Source of the DNA: a virus
Length of the DNA stretch: 64,000 nt
Strand: one strand, 5' to 3'
IMG/VR virus record: IMGVR_UViG_3300013233_000093
Span: 124,001 to 188,000 of that record
Shown here piece by piece: positions 58,559 through 64,000 of the stretch; position 1 is the first letter of the stretch; the number at the start of each line of letters is the position of its first letter. The position numbers were made by a program, and so were the translations under genes. Under the pieces are notes generated by a model. That model searched no databases. It saw only the letters and a program-made list of their open reading frames with translations, and was not told the origin of the DNA.

Positions 58559-59428
58559 ATGTTTAAAATGATTAAAAGGTTGTTTGCCTGGATTAAGAAA
58601 CTTCCAGTAATTGTACAAATTATGGTATTGGTTGTAGCCCTGCCCCTGGCTGCCGCGGCAGCTGTGGCATATGCAGTAACAATTGCAATGGTTTTAGTTT
58701 GGACATGCACGGTTACACTCGCACAATTGTGTGCGAGTGTAACTGCCAAGGGACACCTCTACAGAGTAACCACACCAGACGGCATGGTCGGGTACATCGG
58801 AGGTACCGTCCACAGTATGGTGCAGGCGCCGATGAAGTATATCCGCGCCGTCCGCGCAACTGGTAATTTGCTGGTGGAATACCGGGGATGTTGGGTTAAG
58901 GAAAACGCTGTCGAAATTGCGGGGCTTAAGCAGAAGTTCTCTCCGGAGATTCCGGTCGAGCATTTGGTTGAAATGGAGGTAGAGAATGCTATTGCCCCTT
59001 TAACCCAGCTCCTGTTTGGCGGGTTGTTGACAATGGAGCGTACCCTTGAACGACATGCTGATAGCAAGTCGGCTGAGGTAGAGGACTTGCCTTCTATGGC
59101 CATGCACTTGGATAGCATCCAGTGCCTAACGCCGCTGTACGCGGCGCGTACAGCGGCCATCGGCGCGTTTGCGAGCACAGCGGCGTTTGTAAAGACGGCG
59201 TATGCCATTACGTACAAGGGCACAACGCCATTAGGCACCCATCTTTGTATGGGTGAGTCGTACGGCCTTAACAGCCGCAGCGCCATTCAGGCGCTGCGGC
59301 TGATGGACGAGCTGGATGCCGGCCGTCCAGCCACTTTGATGGTCGGCGTGCTCCACCTGTACGCAGGAGGCCCATTCGCCTGCCTTGAGGTCTTAAAAGA
59401 CAGAGGCTGCAAAATCGAACGCATGTAA
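58559..59428 (+). CDS. TraB/GumN-family protein encoded by a stem-loop chain, 289 aa
   Basis: TraB/PrgY/GumN proteins are putative metallo-peptidases with a GTxH motif near the start and a GHLxG-type motif at the end. Here LYRVTTPDGMVGYIGGTVHS (about 67-86, GTVH 82-85) and MVGVLHLYAGGPFACLEVLK (about 261-280) are visible. The N-terminus is basic with one or two membrane helices (about 15-58). The mRNA has perfect stems at 58712-58743 (14 bp), 59064-59090 (7), 59104-59125 (9 with a bulge), 59131-59157 (12), 59236-59255 (7), 59273-59301 (12), 59416-59437 (8, crossing the stop codon). A phage version of this family is unusual. Confidence 0.65.
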   Translation: MFKMIKRLFAWIKKLPVIVQIMVLVVALPLAAAAAVAYAVTIAMVLVWTCTVTLAQLCASVTAKGHLYRVTTPDGMVGYIGGTVHSMVQAPMKYIRAVRATGNLLVEYRGCWVKENAVEIAGLKQKFSPEIPVEHLVEMEVENAIAPLTQLLFGGLLTMERTLERHADSKSAEVEDLPSMAMHLDSIQCLTPLYAARTAAIGAFASTAAFVKTAYAITYKGTTPLGTHLCMGESYGLNSRSAIQALRLMDELDAGRPATLMVGVLHLYAGGPFACLEVLKDRGCKIERM

Positions 59429-59437
59429 GTGCGTTCG
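58712..59437 (+). repeat. Chain of inverted repeats in coding sequence, second locus
   Basis: Stems of 14, 12 and 12 bp and several of 7 to 9 bp in ~725 bases, far above chance. Same kind of structure as at 51656-52413, with no sequence similarity between the two sets. Confidence 0.88.
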
Positions 59438-59438
59438 T

Positions 59439-59479
59439 AGATCTCCTCCGTTTAGGCGGGGGAGATCTTTTTTTTTTTT
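59439..59479 (+). terminator. Strong rho-independent terminator
   Basis: Eight-bp AGATCTCC stem (59439-59446 with 59461-59468) followed by a run of about 12 T. Confidence 0.92.
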
Positions 59480-59498
59480 GCGTTTACAGCATAGACTC

Positions 59499-59526
59499 CT
59501 ATACACAAGCGATCGCTTGTGTATAG
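59499..59526. repeat. 28-bp perfect palindrome
   Basis: CTATACACAAGCGA and its exact complement without a spacer, centred on GCGATCGC. It lies between convergent genes and next to a terminator. Could be a cruciform, a binding site for a dimeric protein, or a terminator hairpin for the minus strand. Confidence 0.95.
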
Positions 59527-59543
59527 ATGACGTATACTTATAT

Positions 59544-60806
59544 TTACAAGACTCCGCAATCCACAGGTCCGACGTATATCGTGTCGGGGTATACCGGTGG
59601 TGCACGGTTTGGATCTATTGGCAAACAGTTTACAATGTCGCTGTCTACGAATGGGAATCCGCCGATAACGCTGCTGCTGTCTGTAACGTCTCCGCTATCT
59701 GTGCTGTCGCCTGAGCTATCGTCGGTGCTGTCGGTGGTGTCTACCACCACAGAGTCATCACTGATAACGCTGCTGCTGTCACTCTCGGTAGCTGTGTCTG
59801 CGACGACCGTGTCGTCCACACCGGCCTCTACCAGGATGTCGTCTCCAGATACAACCTCGGCAGTACCGCTAGTTGTGTCTGTGGAGGTGCTGTCCGTAGA
59901 AGTACTGTCTGTGCTATCTGTACTGTCACTTGACGTACTATCGGTACTATCCGTAGTGTCAGTAGTGGTGTTATCTGTAACCGTTTCCACCGTGTTATCG
60001 GACGTCTCTACTGTGTCAGTGGTCACTGTAGAAGAACCGTCTGCCTCCACCACCGTGGTTACGGTCTCTGTGGTATACACAGTAGTGACTGGATGATTTG
60101 CCAAATGCGCTGCCAGTGATTCTTCAGCAGCGATCACCCTAGCAGTAAGCTTAACGTTCTCTTCCACACATGCATGGATGGCAGAAAACATCTGACTCAT
60201 GTCTTCCCGCAACCGTCCCATAATTTTTATGGTTCTGCTGTCCTGCTCTTTAAGGGCAAGTCCAGCTAGATTTAACGGGCGTGACTCCACAAGCGATTGC
60301 TGCAGTCCCAACACACTGTCCCGTAACGGATTAAGGTGCGTGATTTGCGATAGTGGATGCGTGTGATCCTCTGGTGTAAACCCGCCGGGTATCTCAGTTA
60401 GATTGTTAAACGAGACGGACGTGGTTTTAACCGCATCGATCGTGGCACGCAGATCCATGATCAGTTGGTTACTGCGACCTTCCACACCACCGACTGCCTG
60501 ATAGGTTAACAGTACTTTACTGTATACTCCGGGGTTTGTGATGTGGATTGCCGTGGCGGTTTCTATGCCAGTGGCCAAGGTGATGTCTGCATCTATGCTG
60601 TAAAAGTCATAGTCCGTACCAAGTAACAGAGGGACGCTAACGCCTTCTGCTCGCAGTATCAACCCTGGCGTGTACATGAGACCGTGGTTGGCCACGATAA
60701 TGTACGCCGTAGTGGCAGATACCTCATGTAACTCATCTACGATGTAGTTGGAGGGGTTAGCCGCCGTACCATCGTATCTGTATTTTAAGGCGTTTACGAC
60801 AGACAT
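59544..60806 (-). CDS. Tail fibre-like protein with Ser/Thr/Asp linker, 420 aa
   Basis: The N-terminus (1-130) is a fibre-base-like beta domain (GLMYTPGLILRAEGVSVPLL). GGFTPEDHTHPLSQITHLNP (about 145-164) is the 'HxHxLxxI' fibre phrase found in tail fibre proteins. Residues ~165-235 are helical. Residues ~240-390 are low complexity Ser/Thr/Asp with Val (TDSTDSTSSDSTDSTDSTST), and the last ~40 form a small end domain. Behind GAGGGCACGATACA. Probably a tail or receptor fibre part. Confidence 0.7.
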   Translation of the reverse strand: MSVVNALKYRYDGTAANPSNYIVDELHEVSATTAYIIVANHGLMYTPGLILRAEGVSVPLLLGTDYDFYSIDADITLATGIETATAIHITNPGVYSKVLLTYQAVGGVEGRSNQLIMDLRATIDAVKTTSVSFNNLTEIPGGFTPEDHTHPLSQITHLNPLRDSVLGLQQSLVESRPLNLAGLALKEQDSRTIKIMGRLREDMSQMFSAIHACVEENVKLTARVIAAEESLAAHLANHPVTTVYTTETVTTVVEADGSSTVTTDTVETSDNTVETVTDNTTTDTTDSTDSTSSDSTDSTDSTSTDSTSTDTTSGTAEVVSGDDILVEAGVDDTVVADTATESDSSSVISDDSVVVDTTDSTDDSSGDSTDSGDVTDSSSVIGGFPFVDSDIVNCLPIDPNRAPPVYPDTIYVGPVDCGVL

Positions 60807-60821
60807 TGTATCGTGCCCTCA

Positions 60822-61199
60822 TTAAATAATATCGTCAAAGAAATGCGTACGTATGTACCCGTATACCCTCGTGCCTAATTGCATGGCGGATGCTCTACGA
60901 GGCTTCACCTCGCAAGCAGCCAGTGCCATTTTAAAGTGTTCGTTAGCCACTGTCCAACCGTGCCCGTTTACCAATAGCCAGTCGTGAACTACTGCAGCAA
61001 GAAAGTACTTATCTACAGGAGGGTAAAGTCCCCACAGCCATCTTGGCACTGAAGCGCCGTCCGTCACAAACCCTGCTTCTATATCGTAACCCAAGATCGT
61101 AATCTTATCGCGCAGTCGATAGCGCACCGTCGGGTTATCCACAGAAGGGAGTAAGATGTCGACAGCGACGCATTTGATGTCTTTAAGCGTGGATTGCAT
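60822..61199 (-). CDS. DUF1353-family phage protein, 125 aa
   Basis: GFVTDGASVPRWLWGLYPPV and FLAAVVHDWLLVNG (about 41-82) match the DUF1353 signature 'F.TD.AS.P......P..G.Y..AA..HD.L'. The Asp/His residues suggest a metal site. DUF1353 proteins are common in phage genomes near tail or lysis genes; their role is uncertain. Behind AAAAAGGAGTAGGTA. Confidence 0.85.
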   Translation of the reverse strand: MQSTLKDIKCVAVDILLPSVDNPTVRYRLRDKITILGYDIEAGFVTDGASVPRWLWGLYPPVDKYFLAAVVHDWLLVNGHGWTVANEHFKMALAACEVKPRRASAMQLGTRVYGYIRTHFFDDII

Positions 61200-61385
61200 T
61201 ACCTACTCCTTTTTAAAACCGCCGAGCACTCTTATAAAAGAACCCGGTAAATAAATTAGCCATCCGTGGTATACTCACGCTAACATGAGCTCCCTTTCCC
61301 TCTAAACGCGATGTGACCGTGCGGCTAGGCACAGCCCCTACACCATGCCTTTGCCGCAGCAAGCGGATGGCATCGCGTTCCTCCT
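61200..61385 (-). other. Gap with open frame lacking a clear start
   Basis: This 186-base gap follows the FG-GAP gene on the minus strand. AAAGGAGG lies behind its stop, but the ATG after it opens only 11 codons. Another frame is open for 56 codons (EERDAIRLLRQRHGVGAVPS ... GFFYKSARRF) without a usual start. It may be a decayed or frameshifted small gene. No terminator or repeat is seen. Confidence 0.4.
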
Positions 61386-63119
61386 TTAACCCAGCACGTG
61401 TACTAAGCCGGTGTTCAAACCAGCCGCGTCGTTCCCTGTGCTACCGGCCAACCCACGAATGCCAGACAAGTCAACAGACACGTCGTGTCCGAAACTGTCC
61501 CCGCTCAGTGAACTGGCTGATACGATAGACGCAGTGTTGCCCCAGACAGAAGCTGTATTTAGATACACTAAAACCATGCCTGTTTCAACGGCTGCGTTAT
61601 CTTGAAACGGAGCGCCAACAAGTAACGTCAAACCGTCACCTGATAGTGCCACCGAGGTCCCAAAGTTTGCACCCAGCTCAACGGTGGGCGCTTCTATCTT
61701 TGTAACTGCAGTCCATACGGACGTTGTGTTACTGTAAATGTACACACCACCGGCACCGGCCAGTGTAGCGTCATCTGCATTAGCGCCAATGGCACACGTA
61801 AGCCCGTCGTTTGAGATGGACACCGCAAAGCCAAAGTGATCGTTAGCGGTTACGCTTAGATCTGTCAATTCAGACGTAAGGCTCCATGCACCAGCAGCCA
61901 GTGTGTATACTTCCGCTTTACCTGCACCTACTCCTGCAGTAGAGTCATAGGGAGACCCCACTACCAGATTGTTGGCGAGGCCGTCGACGTCGACTGCGTG
62001 ACCAAAGTACCCGTCAGCGATAGCCACTGGCGGTGCAATACCTGCGGTCTGTGTCCACACACCTAAGGCGTCTTTCGTGAACACGTACACATAGCCCGCC
62101 GTCGTGACCGGGATCACGCCCACTGTTTTAGTAGGTGATCCAATTACCACGCAGTTACCTGCGGTGTTTACACTCACACTGTAGCCGAACCATCCGATGT
62201 CTGTGTGATCCAATGGCACCAGTGATGTATCCAGTGTCCAGACACTGCCTGTGCGTTTATACACATGTACCGCACCAGCACCGACTACGTTATTGACATT
62301 ACTGTTACCATACGCACCCACGGTTAAAACATCGCCCGTTTCGTTAAGAGACACGTCACAACCAAAGTATGCGCTGGCTTGTCCAAGCGGATGCATGAGT
62401 TTTTCTTTCTCTACCCAAATACCTGCGACTTGTTCATAAAGAAACACGGCGCCTGAGTCTAGTCCGAGTGTGTCGTCCAGATACATACCTACAGCTGCGT
62501 ACACGCCGTTTCCAGAGATAGCAGTGGCATTGCCATACTGACCGCCTAAAGACGGCGTAGAGGGCACCAGCGTCCCTACAGTGCCTGTGATGTCCAACGC
62601 TTCCACGGTGAACGACGTCACAGGACCAAACTCAGAGACCACGCCGTTACTGCCTTCGTAACTTACACGAGCAAAGTATTGAGTGGTGGCGTTTAGTGTA
62701 ACGCCCAGCGCACCCAAATCCACTGTGTTACTGGTACTCACGGTTCTACCACTGTCGTACACTACGTTGGTAAATGTAACGTCTAACGCAAGCACCAGGC
62801 GATAAGCCACTTGGGTGTCTGAGTTATAGTTTACATCCACGCCCGTAAAGGAAGACAGTGTGATGATTGGAGAGGGCACTACGTTTAACGCACCGTTAAC
62901 TGGCACCGTTACCTTGGGAGGCGCCACGCCTGTTAAGATAGACGAGGTAATCGCCTGACCACCGGGTGTACTGCCGTCGTGAATGTGAATCACGGGCGCC
63001 GCTGTATCGGTATAATCAATCACCATTTCATTTAGAGGACCTGTGTAGGCGCCGTTAGCGCCTGCCGTAAACGTGCGTTTCCACAGCCACGGCTCGGTCA
63101 TTTGTTTTTCGCCAGCCAT
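61386..63119 (-). CDS. FG-GAP repeat tail fibre, 577 aa
   Basis: The N-terminal ~60 residues (MVIDYTDTAAPVIHIHDGST) have the 'HDG(S/T)TPGG' phrase of fibre base proteins. Residues ~60-175 are a fibronectin-like strand domain. Then come at least six FG-GAP repeats, e.g. YGNATAISGNGVYAAVGMYL, YFGCDVSLNETGDVLTVGAY, HFGFAVSISNDGLTCAIGAN, NFGTSVALSGDGLTLLVGAP. This forms an integrin-alpha-like propeller, likely for receptor binding. Behind TTAGGAGAGGTTA. The classical sequence here shows what the diverged plus-strand family derives from. Confidence 0.85.
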   Translation of the reverse strand: MAGEKQMTEPWLWKRTFTAGANGAYTGPLNEMVIDYTDTAAPVIHIHDGSTPGGQAITSSILTGVAPPKVTVPVNGALNVVPSPIITLSSFTGVDVNYNSDTQVAYRLVLALDVTFTNVVYDSGRTVSTSNTVDLGALGVTLNATTQYFARVSYEGSNGVVSEFGPVTSFTVEALDITGTVGTLVPSTPSLGGQYGNATAISGNGVYAAVGMYLDDTLGLDSGAVFLYEQVAGIWVEKEKLMHPLGQASAYFGCDVSLNETGDVLTVGAYGNSNVNNVVGAGAVHVYKRTGSVWTLDTSLVPLDHTDIGWFGYSVSVNTAGNCVVIGSPTKTVGVIPVTTAGYVYVFTKDALGVWTQTAGIAPPVAIADGYFGHAVDVDGLANNLVVGSPYDSTAGVGAGKAEVYTLAAGAWSLTSELTDLSVTANDHFGFAVSISNDGLTCAIGANADDATLAGAGGVYIYSNTTSVWTAVTKIEAPTVELGANFGTSVALSGDGLTLLVGAPFQDNAAVETGMVLVYLNTASVWGNTASIVSASSLSGDSFGHDVSVDLSGIRGLAGSTGNDAAGLNTGLVHVLG

Positions 63120-63128
63120 TAACCTCTC

Positions 63129-64000
63129 CTAAGCGTATGTGTATACCGCACCGGCTTCGTTACCGTTAGTGCCTTCACCGAAAGCACCCACTGCACCGAC
63201 AGAACCGTCTGCTGATAATGATGTTGAAATACCCACGTAATCGTAGGACGTTGCGTTACTTGCGGAAACAGAGGTGCCAGCTTGCACCCACGTGCCTGTG
63301 GCTTTAGAGAAAATACTAAAGTCACCTGCGTACACGTTAGCCCCATACGCACCTGCAATGATTAACAGCCCGTCACCTGAGATGGCAACCGAACGACCAA
63401 ACGCATCGCTTGCAGATAACCCGGAAGGCACCAGTCGTGTACCACTGTCCCATGCACCGTTAACGGTATCGTAAGTGAATACGTATATCGCGCCTGCAGA
63501 AGTCGCAGTGGCATCTTCACCGTACGCACCGATTACAACAGTATTACCGTCAGTAGACGAATCCACCGAGTAACCAAAGTATCCGTAAAGCTCGGGAGTG
63601 GGTGGGTAGAGTACATCGTCTTCGTTATAACCACCACCGCCATCGGGTGAGAATACGAACACGGCACCTGCGTCGGTTTGACCTGCATCGTCGGACAAAT
63701 AAGCGCCCACGAACAAGCGTGACGCATCCCCCGCCATAGACACAGACGTCCCAAAGCGATCGCCGGTAGTGGTGTTATTAGCCAACACTTCGTTTTCTTT
63801 GCCGTCTGTAAAATCGCGGTTATCGGGATCCCACGTATAAACAGCACCGCTGGAGTTACCATTAGCTGGATTAAGGTCGGAACCTGCTGCTAACCATAAA
63901 CCGTCATCAGAGATGGATACTGAAATGCCTAACTGGTCATCTTGATTACCCGTAGCCAGCATTTTTACATCTTCACTCCAGTTGTTCCCGCCGCCGCCGT
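63129..64000 (-). CDS. FG-GAP repeat tail protein, C-terminal part (cut by window end)
   Basis: The frame is open past the window edge (GGGGNNWSEDVKMLATGNQD), so the ATG at 63962 is internal. About five full FG-GAP repeats, such as QLGISVSISDDGLWLAAGSD, RFGTSVSMAGDASRLFVGAY, YFGYSVDSSTDGNTVVIGAY and AFGRSVAISGDGLLIIAGAY, run up to the C-terminus AGAVYTYA. Paralogue of the previous gene, 10 bases upstream. The presumed N-terminal fibre part lies outside. Confidence 0.85.
   Translation of the reverse strand, partial: GGGGNNWSEDVKMLATGNQDDQLGISVSISDDGLWLAAGSDLNPANGNSSGAVYTWDPDNRDFTDGKENEVLANNTTTGDRFGTSVSMAGDASRLFVGAYLSDDAGQTDAGAVFVFSPDGGGGYNEDDVLYPPTPELYGYFGYSVDSSTDGNTVVIGAYGEDATATSAGAIYVFTYDTVNGAWDSGTRLVPSGLSASDAFGRSVAISGDGLLIIAGAYGANVYAGDFSIFSKATGTWVQAGTSVSASNATSYDYVGISTSLSADGSVGAVGAFGEGTNGNEAGAVYTYA

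Noticed and set aside
59527-60096. 189-codon plus-strand frame opposite the Ser/Thr/Asp-rich fibre linker
   Set aside because: It is Val/Ser/Leu-rich because it is the complement of the linker codons; no start signal or domain.
1-64000. tRNA genes
   Set aside because: I noticed no cloverleaf-like segment with the usual TTCGAATC-type arm while reading, but did not run a search, so this is absence of evidence only.

Overview
The window is a 64 kb piece of a large tailed-phage (jumbo phage) genome. No bacterial housekeeping genes, rRNA or tRNA genes were recognised. Genes are packed with start/stop overlaps, run in long co-directional blocks and are separated by strong hairpin terminators. Three observations point to a phiKZ-like phage, the group that encodes its own multisubunit RNA polymerases. 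First, a probable major-capsid C-terminus is followed by two genes and then a protein resembling the N-terminal half of an RNA polymerase beta subunit, which as I recall is the phiKZ order (gp120 to gp123). Second, an intergenic element with core CTATATCACTATTATGA recurs, with variants reading CTATATTAC, close to the phiKZ early promoter element TATATTAC. Third, large structural genes lie beside nucleotide-metabolism genes. The host cannot be named from this sequence.

Layout. 1-6.5 kb: capsid C-terminus, two unknown genes, split RNAP beta, and a glutamine-rich repeat protein. 6.6-10.7 kb (minus): membrane protein, RuvC-like resolvase, two probable virion proteins. 10.7-25.2 kb (plus): a large probable structural protein, then a long run of paralogous beta-propeller-blade-like proteins. 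The first members are small and tail-anchored; later ones are soluble. NAD-dependent DNA ligase lies inside this run. 25.4-48 kb: small accessory genes, including two all-alpha NTP pyrophosphatases (one dUTPase-like), a STAS-like protein, an NAD salvage pair (NadM-Nudix and NadV), a family of HTH proteins, thymidylate kinase and a nucleotidyltransferase-fold protein. 48.4-51.3 kb: six consecutive four-helix membrane proteins. 51.4-57.8 kb: a lipoprotein, five propeller-like proteins and a baseplate-spike-like protein. 57.9-64 kb: a SLOG-fold protein, a TraB/GumN-like protein, and a minus-strand tail-fibre block ending in FG-GAP repeat proteins, the last cut by the window edge.

How the genes may work together. 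NadV and NadM can rebuild NAD+ from nicotinamide. This would feed the phage's own NAD-dependent ligase and could counter NAD-depleting defences. The pyrophosphatases and thymidylate kinase serve dTTP supply. The repeated promoter plus 5' stem-loop modules probably switch on separate blocks together.

Most unusual: (1) two loci (51.37-52.44 kb and 58.47-59.44 kb) whose transcripts, coding sequence included, are chains of long perfect stem-loops behind matching variant promoters; (2) a very large lineage-specific expansion of propeller-blade proteins, part of it tail-anchored; (3) a promoter element followed by a 5' hairpin with compensatory changes.
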